The notes under the pieces: model-generated
Database searches by the model: none
The model's input: only the letters and a program-made list of their open reading frames with translations
What the model was told of the DNA's origin: nothing
Origin: Naegleria lovaniensis
Taxonomy: Eukaryota > Heterolobosea > Eutetramitea > Acrasida > Naegleriidae
Direction of reading: 5' to 3'
DNA: 64,000 bases
Assembly: GCF_003324165.1 (NCBI RefSeq)
Contig: NW_025407889.1
Span: 17,785-81,784, forward strand
Position numbers and translations under genes: made by a program
Shown: positions 32,369 to 44,011 of the stretch, in pieces
Numbering within the stretch: position 1 is the first letter of the stretch
Layout: the number at the start of each line of letters is the position of its first letter

Positions 32369-34362
32369 TTAAGGTTGTGTTTTGCGCATGGTGAAATAAT
32401 CAATGACTTCTCCTCGATCGTTGAATTGTTGGAAATTCACAGTGAAGGTCGTGAGTGAGTCACGCTTAATTTTTAAAAGTCCAAATCCTTCATCATTGTT
32501 ATATCTCATGTAATTCCACTTGATGTTGGTGTTGAAATCGTGAGTTGGATCCATTCCTCCCAAACTACCTCCACTTCCATCTACAATGTAAATGGTGTCC
32601 TGTGGATTAATATAATTATGTGGATCTTTGAGTTGATCTTGTTCAATGGTTCCATTATAAATTGGATATTGTCTCTCTGTTCAGAAAAAATTGTGTAAGG
32701 AGAAAAATGTCAAACGAATCGATATTTCAATTGTTTAAATGTTTCATAAATATTTCAATTGTAAACGTTTCATAAATATTTCATTTAACAATGTTTTAAC
32801 AATAAGATCATGAAAAATGGTATTGACTCACGAGTAGCACTTACCATACGCATGTACATGTCCACAAATGGCCATATCTACTCGATACTTTTTATAATCA
32901 TTCTCAAATAATTCCTGTAATATCTTCGAGTCACCGACGACATTGCCGTTGGCATCAGAAAATCCTTTTTCAGTTGAATAAATTGGTCGATGACCAACAG
33001 TCATGAGGAAGGGTGTTTGAGTTCTGTTAGCATTCATGATGGCATTCTTGACATAGGAGACATGATCTCCTTGGAAAACTGGTTGAAATGGAGCATTGGG
33101 ATAATTGGTCTCTGTATCAATCGCTACAATTCTCACTGGTCCAAAATCGAAATGATACCACATATTGTGCCCATATTTGGTATCATTTCTGAGTGGCATC
33201 CAAAATTTGTGATTGTAAGCAGTAAAGTTGTATTCGAACGAGTGTCTATTTGTTGTTGTTGGAATTTTGGATTCATTAAATTTCATATTAAATGTGTCAC
33301 ACATTAAAATTGAATTGTTAACATCGAAAAGAACGAAAAGATTGGAAAATTCTTGTTAAAACTATCATTCCTAAACACTTACTTGTCAGGTCCTAATCTT
33401 GGTCCATACTCATGGTTACCTACAGTAGTCATGTAAGGCACATAGGGCTGAACTCCTTCCCAATGCTCAAAAAATTTATCCCACACATACTGATACATGA
33501 ATCCGGGATATGAATCAGCATAGCTGATATCTCCTACATGGTAGATGAAGAAATTTCCATTTCCAGTGTTATCTTTAACAATTTTTGAAATTCTCTCAAT
33601 ATTGGATTCACAAAAGAAAATTCCCATATCACCAAAGATGACAATGGTGACCTCAGAAATGTCTTTGCTTCTTGTTGTAAAGTAATGAGTCGAATCCGAT
33701 TGAACAGTAAATACAGGTTTTCCATTCACAACATTTCCAAATCCAACCCGATAATAATATGTCGTGTCAAAAGTTAAATTATTCAACAAAATGGCATGAT
33801 CAAATCCAGTGACACTCGACTCTCCATACGAGGTCGTGACTGCTCCAACTCCATACCACTGCGGATTGGATTGTAATTCTTGCTCGCTTTTTCCAATAAT
33901 TGCCAATGGCTTTCCAACCTTGTTTTCATCATATCCGAACGTATGAAATTGAATGATCATTTCATTAGGATTTTGAGTTAATGCCAAATGAATGTACCTC
34001 ACCGAGAAATCACTACTTGAGGCTTGCACTCGGTGTTGCTTTACTTTTTCAAGCTGTCTCAGTAATAACGGATGGCGCAAGTCTTTCTCCAATTTCTTCC
34101 ATGAAGACTCAGAATGATGATTAGATCCGAGGAGTGAGGAAGGCATGTTTGTATGCTCTCTGATGTGGATTGGTATGGTTTGTATTTCCGTTTGTTTAGA
34201 TTCATGATGATGATGAACAAGTTCAATTTTTGAGTGATGGGGCTGCTGCTGATGTGCTTGCGCAACGAGAGAGCAAAATGATGAACACAACACGGATACA
34301 GCAAGAATTGTTGCCAACATGCGGATCCAAACCCCTAGAATGGAACCACTCTGCTTGTTCAT
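32369..34362 (-). CDS. Purple acid phosphatase (metallophosphoesterase)
   Basis: Three exons, 34362-33383, 33245-32845 and 32676-32369, give 562 residues. Splicing restores the join PDKHSFEYNF and the motif HVHAYERQYPIYN. The signal peptide is at the N-terminus (MLATILAVSVLCSSFCSLVAQA). An N-terminal fibronectin-like domain (about 150-270) is followed by the five metal-binding blocks: FGDMG, GDISYAD with the Tyr that gives the purple colour, GNHEYG, VGHRPIY and GHVHAYER. The C-terminal domain includes VDGSGGSLGG. It should hydrolyse phosphate esters in the secretory, lysosomal or extracellular space using an Fe/metal pair. The tempting acceptors nearer the first donor all run into stops. Confidence 0.93.
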
Positions 34363-34826
34363 TCGTGGTATGTGAGCTTGATAATTGTGAATTGATTTTT
34401 TGTTGGTCCGTACTCTTCCATAACAACAAGAAAAGCAAAATTTTGTGGTGTAACAGAGAAAACCAAGAGGAATGAATTGTGAGGTACCCAAGTCGCGTTA
34501 TGAGTCGTTTCAAACTCGCACACAACGTGTGATAAGGTACACCCTTGTAGTGGAGTTGCTTTCTCAAGTCGATAACCCTGAAAAACGGGCTTTTAGGCCG
34601 ACGTTTCATGAGCAGAAGTGATTGAAAATTGGAGTAGTGGCTTTCGACTCGAATCAAGGACAAGCTCGCTCGATGCAGGAAATGATCAATTTTATTGTGG
34701 GTTGGGGGAATATTTTTTCTTATGGCTCGAACAATTTCAGTTGATAGCATAATTATATTCCATGATTAAGGCTTTCCAGTTAACGGGAAAAGGATCACAC
34801 AATTTGATACAAAAGATGGCTTTTTA
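34363..34826. promoter_or_regulatory. Intergenic region
   Basis: Lies between the start of the phosphatase gene and the stop of the transporter gene, both on the minus strand. Open frames here are short and featureless. It should contain the phosphatase promoter. Confidence 0.35.
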
Positions 34827-36242
34827 TCACAGGCTTGAATCTTTTGTTTCTTTTCGAATTCTTACTTCTTCTCTCCATTTGGAAAAAACTACCAGCACCA
34901 ATCCCACCACAATGGCAACAGCTCCAGGTAAATTCCAAAGTGAAACTCGTTCTCCTGAAATGAATACAGTCATGAATGTAGTAACTATGGGTGACAAGGT
35001 ATTATAAATTCCAATCACAGTTGGAGAGGTCAACCCAGCTGCTTTGGATTTTATAATCAAACTCAAAGCTCCATGAATGACAATGGCATACGCTAATCCA
35101 ATATATGATTGAGCATTCAATTTGTAGAATCGAAAGGAAGGTATATAAAAACATGCAGCAATTAATGGAATGTACAATCCACCAAGATAGGTCCATAAAC
35201 TTAATGTGACTGTGGGAATTCGTGTGGTCAATTTCTTCAACAACACAATATATAGAGCAAGAGTTAAAGTATTCAGCAGAATTAAGACCATTCCTATCGT
35301 GAATGAAAAGGTTTGAATCCATTCCCTTAACGAATTCGAAGAAGTAGTAGTACCATTAGACTCTGGTTTGTCATCACCTTGTTCCGAGTTCGTAGCAGTC
35401 AAAGTAGAAACTCCAACCATGGCAATAGCTCCCAAGCATGACATGAAAACTCCCAAAATTTTCACCACTCCTCTCGACTCACGTCTCAATACAATCGAAA
35501 TGAAACACACCTCAACAGCCACTAACGGTTGTAAAATTCCTGCCATGGTTGCATTGGTAAGATCCAATCCAACAATAAACAAGACGATATTCAATAAATT
35601 CATAGATCCACACAGTACCAATCGTTTAAATACTTTCCACGGAGGTGTTTTCATCTTCCACAAACGAAGGATTGGATTTTGAATTCGAGACAAGACACGT
35701 CGTGATCGAAATGAAAAGGTTCGATCCACCACCAGAGAAAGAGGTAAAAGAATCAACGTGATGGCAACTGATCTTACCAATGAGAAGATGGCAGGTTGCA
35801 TGGCTCGAATAGGTTGAGGAGCGAGTACACAAAAACCTCCAAATGTAAGCAATGAGGTCATCATTAATAGATGAGCATAACTTTGGGAATGAAGAAAGTT
35901 TTGAAAGGAATGTTTGAATTTTTGGAACCATCGGGAACAAGAAGGAGAGGATTCATGTGAAAGAGAATCATTGGGAGGATGGGAAAAGTCAAGAGAAGTT
36001 GTTGGATGACTGGATGAAAGATCTTCTTCTTCTTCGGAGGAGGACGAGATCAAGAGTTGAGTCGTTTGTTGTGAAAGTGAATCAACCATATTCTCTAATA
36101 ATTCATAATCTCGAGTATGTTCATATGTGGGAATACCTCTTGAATTGGGTTGATAATATTCTGTCAACTCGTACTCTTCACAAGAATAATCTGGTTTTTG
36201 TTGTGGACAACCGTTCAGTTCTTTCCCGTGATATGGATCCAT
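34827..36242 (-). CDS. DMT-superfamily (EamA-type) transporter
   Basis: Single exon, 471 residues. A 140-residue cytoplasmic N-terminus with an acidic Ser/Glu cluster (SSSSEEEEDLSS) precedes about ten membrane helices arranged as two EamA halves. The first half includes NATMAGILQPLVAVEVCF and the second LTSPTVIGIYNTLSPIVTTFMT, both typical of drug/metabolite transporters such as plant WAT1-like or bacterial EamA proteins. A short basic tail follows. The substrate cannot be predicted; relatives move amino acids, nucleotide sugars or metabolites. The start follows a long CAA run (AACAACAACAACGAGAATGG). Confidence 0.85.
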   Translation of the reverse strand: MDPYHGKELNGCPQQKPDYSCEEYELTEYYQPNSRGIPTYEHTRDYELLENMVDSLSQQTTQLLISSSSEEEEDLSSSHPTTSLDFSHPPNDSLSHESSPSCSRWFQKFKHSFQNFLHSQSYAHLLMMTSLLTFGGFCVLAPQPIRAMQPAIFSLVRSVAITLILLPLSLVVDRTFSFRSRRVLSRIQNPILRLWKMKTPPWKVFKRLVLCGSMNLLNIVLFIVGLDLTNATMAGILQPLVAVEVCFISIVLRRESRGVVKILGVFMSCLGAIAMVGVSTLTATNSEQGDDKPESNGTTTSSNSLREWIQTFSFTIGMVLILLNTLTLALYIVLLKKLTTRIPTVTLSLWTYLGGLYIPLIAACFYIPSFRFYKLNAQSYIGLAYAIVIHGALSLIIKSKAAGLTSPTVIGIYNTLSPIVTTFMTVFISGERVSLWNLPGAVAIVVGLVLVVFSKWREEVRIRKETKDSSL

Positions 36243-37103
36243 TCTCGTTGTTGTTGTTGTTGTTGTGGTAGATTCACTCGATGTGAATGTCTTTTTTCAA
36301 CTGGTCCTTTCGGTCAAGACTACATAGATATGTGGTTGTTGGCAACACCCAAGACCAAACTGCCAACAGAAAGATTTCCTAACGTGTGTTTCATGGCGAG
36401 TTGAGCATTTTCTCAAATAAGAAAGGTGTGAAAGATTTTCAATTTTCGAGATTTGAAAAAGAATGAATTGCTTGCTTTGGTTTTGAACCAACACTGGAGA
36501 TGAAACTGTGAGATTGCGGACAGTTTTGATGCTCGTGATGAATGTTTGGAATTTTTTGAGCATGTTGGTGTGGACTTGAAAAATTGACAAATAGCCGAAG
36601 TGTAAACAAACGTTTTCGTTGCATACCTTTTGAAAGAGCTCACGCGTAGTAAGGGTCATGTCACATCACAATTAAGGGTTTGGTAATAAAGGAATCTTTG
36701 ATATTTCAGTTCGATCTTTCATAGCGACATCCAAAAAACATTTCAAGAAAACAACAATAGCCATCTTCAAGTGTAAAATATCTTCACTCCTGGAAGCATG
36801 TCTCGAACCCATTCGCTGTGAATGCTCGTATATTCACTTCACAACCCATTAATGACCGTTTTGATTTTCACTCATTGATACAACACAGAGAATACAATGT
36901 TCACAAGCCCTTCACTTTTTACCTCTCTCAATGTTGATCATCAATGAAACCACTCATGTCTCCCATACATCTTTCGACACTTGTCATTGACCTCTCAATG
37001 CATCATCCTTCGCTTCTTGAATTGTCACTCATCACTAAAGAGTCTCACAATGGAAAAAAAGGCACTAAAAAAATTAATTTTTAAAAAAATAAACGCTAAA
37101 AAA
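36243..37103. other. Long intergenic region
   Basis: About 860 bp between two divergent genes. Minus-strand frames at 36297-36659 are open but overlap each other in several frames and show no domain; a small spliced gene cannot be excluded because CAAAAGGTATGC near 36625 resembles a donor. In-frame ATG 37050 upstream of the PWWP gene may be an alternative start. Confidence 0.3.
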
Positions 37104-39834
37104 ATGAGCAAAGTCGTTTCATCCTCTCAGCGTCGGTTTTTTCATTCGCATTCGCATCATCAGCAACAACCGCAACCCTCCTTGAATCATTTACAACAGA
37201 GTGCGGCAGTGGCCATGATCGGTCTTCAACAATTACAACAAGTGGCTGTTGCTTCTCAGATGAATTCAACCGCCACAACTGCAGTACTTGCTAATCGTCA
37301 AAAGGCTTCCCATACATCATCTAAAAATAAAGTACAGATGGAAGAAAAACCAAAGACCAGCAAAACAAAAGAAACAGAGAAGAAATATAATTCTCAGTTG
37401 GATAAGGATATTCGGGAGGGAGATTTGATATTTGTAAAATTAGGCAAGTTTTTTTGTATAATGATCATTTTTAGTAATATATCATCCTATTGTATTCTCA
37501 TTAAATTATAACTTCGGATCTCATAATTAATGTCATGACGATGGACTACCATCATTTTATGATAAATACAACAATTTAGATGGCTGCCCCTATTGGCCAG
37601 CAAAGGTTATTTCTCCTCACGCCCCACACATTCCAAAAGCAATACGGGAGGAAATTCTTGAACAAATGGATGAAGAAGATACTAATACAACACTTATTGA
37701 ATTTTTTGGTGACGACAAATCCAAGTAGTAAGTACAAATATTTTATTGATGAACTGTGCAGTGAGCATAGAAATCCTTCCCTCTACCATTCATGCCTCCA
37801 TACAATATTTTACAATTACAATTTCAAAATTAATACTCACGGACAATCAACCATTTTTTCAACAAATTCACCTCTCACCAACACTATTCTAGTTACTGTA
37901 TGGACAAGGTTGTAGAAATTTATACAAAGAATTCTGACGTGATTACAGATAAAATGACAAGAAAAAACAAGAAATTAGCTGAGGCTATGAGACAAGCCTT
38001 GTTGTATGCTCAATCAGAAGAACTACTCGACAATAATTCTTTGCAAAATCGAAGACAAAGTTTTTCAGGAAATAATTTAACAATTTCAACTACAAATGAC
38101 AAAAAGCGAAAAGTGAATCCAGTATCTTCTTCCAATGACAACAAAAAAAAGAAAGTTATTTCTGATGACGAGGATGATGTGACAATATTAATTTCTGACA
38201 ATGATTCTGATACAATGAGCGACGATAATGAGCACCAAAAGCCTAACAATGATGAAGAAGAAGAGTATTCATTTTCTGATGAAGAAGAGAGAGAAAAAAA
38301 GAAAAGCAAACGGAAATCATCGAAACGAAACAAATTCGAGGCCAGTGATAAGAATGCATGCCATTCGTGTGGAAAGAATTACAAAATAACCGTGACATGT
38401 TCCAACGATCAATGTGGAAAAACATTTTGCAAAAAGTGCTGTGGAAATCCTAAACTCGACAAGAAATTTTTTGAGGATTGGCTTTGTAGTGATTGCAAAG
38501 TTTGTGGTATTTGTGAGAGTGCAACATGTAATTCATCTCCAAATGTTACAGAAACTTCACAAATTGCGAACCGTCTACGTATTTGTTCGAAATGTGACTC
38601 TTCTTTTCATATTAATTGTTTGGACAATGAAGGGGCGTTTGTGCTCTACAAGGACATCTTTACTTGCCCCGATTGTACAGAAAAGAAAAGTGAATGGCTT
38701 CGAAGACGAGGAGAACACGATTCCACCTTTGAAAATTATTTATTTACTGCCTCTAAAGGAATTTTAGAAAAAGTCACCCTTGATTTTGTTTTGAACAGTC
38801 ATGACGACGATCACGATGCAGAAGACTCTGATACTGCATCCACCACCAGTGACGAAGATCAATCCGACACAGAAGACAAGCCCATCAAGGGCAATCAGAG
38901 AACATCATCCTCCGTCCCATCTCCACCTACCATCCATCATCACGCAATTCCTAACACTGTCGTGACAACCAGTTGCAATTGCTCTTCATTCGTGGATAAC
39001 AGTTCCACAGATTCGGGCAATACCTCACCGACAACCACTAAGAAATCCCCAAAATCTGGACGAGCCACAAAGAAAAAGTTATGCACACATGAGCAGTACA
39101 CTCATACTGCGGCCGTTGCAGAGTCTCCAAAAACATCCTCCATTCATTCACATCCTCATACTCACTCTGCGGACATGCCTCATTCCCCACCTCTTCACAA
39201 ACAAGTATTTGACCAACCAATGACTTTATTGGAAACATCACATCCTCTCACTCCATACATGAAAACAGAATTTGGCTGTAGTGATCGACCACATAATAGT
39301 AGTAGTACAAACACTGCCGTTGTTTCACCCTCCTCAGCACTGAACTGCTCTGGAAAGAGTAGAAAAGCGACCAAAGTCAAACCGAGAGGAGGAGGAGGAG
39401 ATGTCTCCAACTCTTCGGAGAGTAGTGGAAATTTGCATGCTCCATCCAGTGTTTCATCTCCTCTCAAAGAAGATGTTACATCCATCCCAAGTCCAACCTC
39501 AATGAGTCCAACCACTACAAGTCCCTCATCGAGTAGCAATGGTGACACACCTTCGCAAGAGCTCATTACCTTATTCATTAAATGTTTTGTGGATGGTTAT
39601 CAGACAGACTATACCAAGAGAGTGCGTGTATCGAGTCACATTGATATTTCTCAACTGAAATCCATCACCAAGTCCATAGTTCTCAAAATGAAGAAATCGA
39701 CCAAGTTGGATAATCACAAAATTTATTTGAAGAACATTGACAGACATGGGCATGAAGTTCTTCTTGATTTAGATGAAGATTTCTTTTTGCATGACCGACT
39801 CCAAAACAGCGATGTTCTTGTGCTCAAGATGTAG
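37104..39834 (+). CDS. PWWP and PHD-finger chromatin reader
   Basis: Three exons, 37104-37443, 37580-37727 and 37893-39834, give 809 residues. The first intron uses a GC donor (GGCAAGT) and the splice restores the PWWP motif DLIFVKLDGCPYWPAKV at residues 107-123. A Gln/His-rich tract precedes it. After the PWWP (to about 200) come acidic/Lys-rich low complexity, then a Cys-rich PHD-type block (CHSCGKNYKITVTCSNDQC ... CTFTC-like repeats ending FTCPDC, about residues 310-415). A Ser/Thr/Pro-rich linker leads to a C-terminal 90-residue folded region that may be ubiquitin- or PB1-like. PWWP and PHD modules read methylated histones. The start is chosen by CTAAAAAAATG. Confidence 0.85.
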
Positions 39835-40393
39835 ATACCTTTGTAGTCATCTATTCGATCCCACTGTGAATTCAGTGAGAAAAACAATAGATGTTGCACG
39901 GAAAATAAAAGAATAGAAGATTGGTAGTACTGTCAAAAACTTTGAGTTTGATAATTGTTGTGCTTGAAAACCAAACTGTTTGCCTGTTTTCCAAGTGTTG
40001 TTTGATGATAACGAAAATTCCCTTTTTATTGTTGGTGTTAATTGTGCTTATCGACGGATGAAATTGGAGTACAATAAATCCACTCGGAATTTCACAAGTA
40101 TGTTATTCAAATAATAATAATAAATTGTTGTTTTGTACTGATAATATTAATTACAATATTAGAATCCTATGAAATCTGCACAATTTGAGAGGAAGGAGGT
40201 AGTGAAAGAATGAACGGAAGAATGTGTGTACTAATAAATTGATAAAGTGATTGAAGAGATTGGAGTGTTTGGTGTGTTGTTGTTGCTACTGCTGTTGTTG
40301 TAATCAACTCATAAAAATTCAAAATATAATTGCTGATGACCCAATTAATGATGAATATTAAACATTAGCGAACAAAAAAAGCTGATGATGAAA
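39835..40393. other. Intergenic region with simple repeats
   Basis: Between convergent genes. Contains AT-rich runs (ATAATAATAATAAATTG near 40120) and a GTTGTTGTTGC tract near 40275. No gene or RNA recognised. Confidence 0.4.
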
Positions 40394-40957
40394 CTAATAT
40401 TGTTTCTCTCTCAATTCTTTCAACTCTTCAGAAGGAGTCAATTCTTGTGGCTTCCTTGTGAGCAATTTTCCTGGTTGATTAAAATCTTGTTCAATAATAT
40501 GTGCCTTGTATGGATTTCTCTTAATCTTCTTTTGTAACATGTACACTCCGTACAACAATGCTTCAGCTGTTGGTGGGCATCCTGGCACATAGACATCCAC
40601 AGGAATGATTTGGTCAGCGCCTCTCACCACGTGATAACTAAAGTGATAATAACCGCCTCCGTTTGCACATGATCCCATACTAATCGAATATCTTGGTTCA
40701 GCCATTTGATCCCAAACCTTTCTCAAAGCAGGAGCCATCTTGTTAGTCAACGTTCCAGCAATAATCATGGCATCGGATTGTCTAGGAGTAGGACGGAAGA
40801 AAATACCATAACGTTCCAAATCGTATCGGGCAGCAGCAACGTGCATCATTTCTACAGCACAACAAGCCAAACCAAAGGTTACAGGCCACATGGAACCTGT
40901 TCTGGCCCAAGCAAATAAATCATGAAGAGGAGCTCGTAAGTATTCAACAACGCTCAT
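40394..40957 (-). CDS. NDUFS7: NADH:ubiquinone oxidoreductase subunit NDUFS7 (PSST / NuoB)
   Basis: Single exon, 187 residues, nuclear-type gene for the complex I subunit that carries the terminal 4Fe-4S cluster N2 beside the quinone site. The cluster ligands are visible as Cys32-Cys33 ([10 protein letters not shown]), Cys97 ([11 protein letters not shown]) and Cys127 ([14 protein letters not shown]). The conserved [20 protein letters not shown] stretch is complete. The protein begins just at the conserved core ([21 protein letters not shown]), with no N-terminal mitochondrial presequence, and no acceptable upstream exon was seen. Import may use an internal signal, or a first exon may be missed. 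An extra C-terminal tail ([16 protein letters not shown]) is present. Confidence 0.95.
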   Translation of the reverse strand: MSVVEYLRAPLHDLFAWARTGSMWPVTFGLACCAVEMMHVAAARYDLERYGIFFRPTPRQSDAMIIAGTLTNKMAPALRKVWDQMAEPRYSISMGSCANGGGYYHFSYHVVRGADQIIPVDVYVPGCPPTAEALLYGVYMLQKKIKRNPYKAHIIEQDFNQPGKLLTRKPQELTPSEELKELREKQY

Positions 40958-41144
40958 GATGATGACGAGAATATTTTTTTAATTAAAATGAAATGTTGGG
41001 ATGATTGGTCTAAAACGTTAGACCTCGTTGAAGGAGAGTTTTATTCTCTAAAAATTTTGGAATGAATTTCGTTTGAATTGAATTCACCCATCCAGTAAGC
41101 AAACAACCCTCACATTGGCCTATCAATCTTGAGCTTGATGCAAA

Positions 41145-42227
41145 ATGGAGTTTTATGGATTTCATTTTCAGAATGGAATAAAACAAAAGAAAATGCCTCG
41201 ATTGGAATTTCCCAACGGAACGATGAAATTTAAATTTGATAAATCATGTCCGTTCTATGCTTCGGATCGAAAGATCTTTAAATCACAAGCAAGTGATCAA
41301 TTTACAGAGCTGTTTGAACGTTTCAATAATATTGTTATTCTTAAAATTTCGGGAGTGGAAACAACCGAATTACAAACATTAAGAAGAGCCTTGTCCAATC
41401 AAGATTCTGAGCTATATTCAGAGTTATATGTTGGGAAGCACTCTCTTTCTCGAGTCTCTATTGATGGATTGATACGGAATTTAAAAACGAAAATTCAGAA
41501 TTCTATCAGCTCTGTAACCAAACAGTCATCACAGAGTCGTGATCAAGAACTTGTGAAGGCTCTTACACAATTCAAAGAATTATTGGTTGGAGAAATTGCA
41601 CTATTATTTACAAATTGTGAGAATTATTATACTTTGTGTAATGAGATATCAAAACATGTGTCTTTAAAAAAAGCCAAAGTTGGATCTATCATAAAGGAAA
41701 ATGTATTTTTCGAAGGAGAGACAGGAGCGCTACCATATATGACCTATATTTTTCTCAATAATAACATTACTACCAGAATTCGAAGAGGACAAGTTGTATT
41801 ATTGGAAAGGCAGCAAATTCTCACAGCTGGAGAGGTGTGCACTGCTGAAAAAGTCAGACTGTTAGATTTGTTAAAATGGAAAGTCATTCAAGAACGATGT
41901 GAACCTTTGTATTTATTTAGTAAGATGGATGCATGTATTTTATCTAATGAAGTATTAGAGCGTGATTATTTTGAGAATTGTGTGGAGGCTGCCAATCAAA
42001 TGACAGCTCTGTCAATGGAATGTTCACTCGTGAATGAGCTCACCATCGTTGCTGATATTAAGAAGGGAATATTGGATTTGGTAGCACTGGACACAGAAAC
42101 ACAATGTGAAATGCGTTACAAGATACGCAAAGTGATGCCACCACCCGTTATTGATAACCATTGTTATCCTTCAGATTCCTCCAGCGAATCCTCTGAATTT
42201 AACGACCTGTTCGATTTATTTTTTTAA
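41145..42227 (+). CDS. Divergent ribosomal protein uL10 / P0-like (or MRT4-like) protein
   Basis: Single exon, 360 residues (344 if ATG 41193 is used). The core follows the uL10 fold: FNNIVILKISGVETTELQTLRRAL, VGKHSLSRVSI, LVGEIALLFTN, then TRIRRGQVVLLERQQILTAGEVCTAEKVRLLDLL (split here), which aligns with the P0 segment around IxRGxxxxL...V..G..V...EA.LL..L. The C-terminus SDSSSESSEFNDLFDLFF resembles the acidic P-stalk tail. It is too divergent to be the main P0, and two insertions rich in Ser/Lys are present. The alternative is MRT4, the P0-like assembly factor, which also has GEVGLLFTN and an acidic tail. Cytosolic or nucleolar role inferred. Confidence 0.6.
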   Translation: MEFYGFHFQNGIKQKKMPRLEFPNGTMKFKFDKSCPFYASDRKIFKSQASDQFTELFERFNNIVILKISGVETTELQTLRRALSNQDSELYSELYVGKHSLSRVSIDGLIRNLKTKIQNSISSVTKQSSQSRDQELVKALTQFKELLVGEIALLFTNCENYYTLCNEISKHVSLKKAKVGSIIKENVFFEGETGALPYMTYIFLNNNITTRIRRGQVVLLERQQILTAGEVCTAEKVRLLDLLKWKVIQERCEPLYLFSKMDACILSNEVLERDYFENCVEAANQMTALSMECSLVNELTIVADIKKGILDLVALDTETQCEMRYKIRKVMPPPVIDNHCYPSDSSSESSEFNDLFDLFF

Positions 42228-42712
42228 ATGTTAGATGGCGCTTCATAGCTCTTTGCCATTGAAAAGAACTACTGTAACCTTTCCAATCTTAAAGATTTGA
42301 AACTTGATGGATAAATTCAAAGGTTTGACATCACAATGAACAATGTTTTTCTCTAGTATTCATTATCATGAAATATCTTCATAATTTTGAAAATGCTTGC
42401 CGTTTATTGCTGAATAGAATGTATACATCTCCTCAATGCCTTACACACTCACATCCTTCTTGATACTGAGGTAATTTGAGATTCATCAATGTACGAGCAT
42501 CTCCGTATTTGTAATATTCCGTTTGATGAAAGAGAGCTTGGTCAGTTTACAATTGTAAATTGAAAGTCACAATAACAGAACCAAATTTGCGCTACACTGA
42601 AGGAAAGTATTAATTCTCAACGAGCATGACTATTTGAAACGCTTTATCCTGGAATTTCTTTTATTTCATTATCATCAATTCCTTTTCCAAGATACCAGTT
42701 GCTCACACTTTC
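42228..42712. other. Intergenic region between convergent genes
   Basis: No ORF, RNA gene or clear repeat was seen. It holds the 3' ends of the P0-like gene and the vWA-like gene. Confidence 0.35.
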
Positions 42713-44011
42713 TTAATTTCTTCTAAAGAATCCACCAGTAGCATAGGCAATAGCATTCAAATTACGACTTGTCATTTCACGATAAGCCTCTGCATTGCTC
42801 ACTGAAAAGTGTTCACTTCCGATTGTGAAGGCAATGGTATTCACTGGAGCACGAGCCATCTCTGCATATTCACGAATTGAGTCAGCCAACTTTTCAGCAT
42901 CCTTGAATTCTCCACGATTTCCTGGGCCACAGCTCAACAAATATACTGTATTATTTCCCATTTGTTGTGAAAGTGCTGGTGTAAAGAGCTTGAGAGCACT
43001 CTTCAATGATTCTTCCAAATTGATCGAGCTCGATGAAGTACCACTTGAAGGGAATGGGCTTTTAGCTACAAGTTCAATATTTTGAGGAGTTGCAGGAACG
43101 AATTGATCAAACTTGGTGAAAATCTTTTCATGATAGGACACTACATTGAATAAAGTGGTAGCTGGCAATTGCTTTAACATTTGAATCAAGTGGTATTTGG
43201 CAAAATCATAACGAGAGACTGATGAGGAATAGGTGAGTTTGGAATACATCATTGAGTCGCTTCTTTCCAGAACAAACAAGACTCTTGAACCGGAAGCAAG
43301 GCTGTTATACGCACCCATAGCACAATCATGAAGTTTAACTTCATTCAATAACAAGGAAGCCTTCTCCTTCACGATAGGATCATTGAAAAGAGCCATCAAG
43401 ACATATTCACGATTCGTTGGTAAATCCACAATATTGGATACCAACAATTCCAACAATTTGAAACGTTCCCAATCACGATCAGAAACACTTTGAATCAATC
43501 CGATGGCTTCATTCGATTTCATATCCATCAAACGTTTCAATAAGCTTTCGGTAACGTGCTTACGAACAACACGAGGTTGAGCAGCAGCAACTGCTTGCAA
43601 TATTTTTAAGGCTTGTTTCAAAGAGAAGGGAAAGGAAGGTGTTAGAATGAATTTTCCAAATTCAGACAACAATTGTTGAGGATTGGTGGTTACAGTTGCA
43701 ATAAATTCATCAATGGATTTTTCAGAACGGAATGGAGTGGCTGCAACAGCACATGGAAATTCAGAGGAAGAAGTAGCCATGGATGTCATGTCTGCAGCAG
43801 GAATGAAAGAGTTGTCTGCTGCTTCCTCTTCTTCGTGAACTTGTTCAGAGTTCCATTCACCTTCTTGAATGATTTCTTTGAGAAGTTGTTTCAAGACATG
43901 CATGTCGTGTTGATATCTGCGGGGTTTAGCAGCAGAAGCCGATGAAGTGGTCATGCATGCGAACAACGCAACCAACAACACAGTGGCAATGAATACTTTG
44001 AGTGTTGTCAT
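42713..44011 (-). CDS. Secreted vWA-like protein
   Basis: Single exon, 432 residues. A clean signal peptide (TLKVFIATVLLVALFACMTTSSASA) is followed by a Glu-rich linker. Residues about 110-220 form a helical region with a pattern like DUF4476 (VSDRDWERFKLLELLVSNI). Residues 240-425 look like a von Willebrand A domain: a first strand RVLFVLERSDSM, a second TLFNVVSYHEKI, and later VYLLSCGPG. The metal site DxSxS is degenerate (ERSDS), so metal-dependent ligand binding is doubtful. Few Cys are present. Probably an extracellular or vacuolar protein of adhesion or scaffolding type. Confidence 0.65.
   Translation of the reverse strand: MTTLKVFIATVLLVALFACMTTSSASAAKPRRYQHDMHVLKQLLKEIIQEGEWNSEQVHEEEEAADNSFIPAADMTSMATSSSEFPCAVAATPFRSEKSIDEFIATVTTNPQQLLSEFGKFILTPSFPFSLKQALKILQAVAAAQPRVVRKHVTESLLKRLMDMKSNEAIGLIQSVSDRDWERFKLLELLVSNIVDLPTNREYVLMALFNDPIVKEKASLLLNEVKLHDCAMGAYNSLASGSRVLFVLERSDSMMYSKLTYSSSVSRYDFAKYHLIQMLKQLPATTLFNVVSYHEKIFTKFDQFVPATPQNIELVAKSPFPSSGTSSSSINLEESLKSALKLFTPALSQQMGNNTVYLLSCGPGNRGEFKDAEKLADSIREYAEMARAPVNTIAFTIGSEHFSVSNAEAYREMTSRNLNAIAYATGGFFRRN

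Noticed and set aside
33246-33382. Alternative exon 2 start of the phosphatase, giving a readable stretch with FSNLFVLFDVNNS
   Set aside because: No AG acceptor exists in the needed phase; the acceptor at 33246 gives a perfect join with family motifs.
36297-36659. Minus-strand ORFs that could form a small spliced gene
   Set aside because: Several overlapping frames are open, none with a family or presequence; a possible donor at about 36625 leads to no convincing acceptor.
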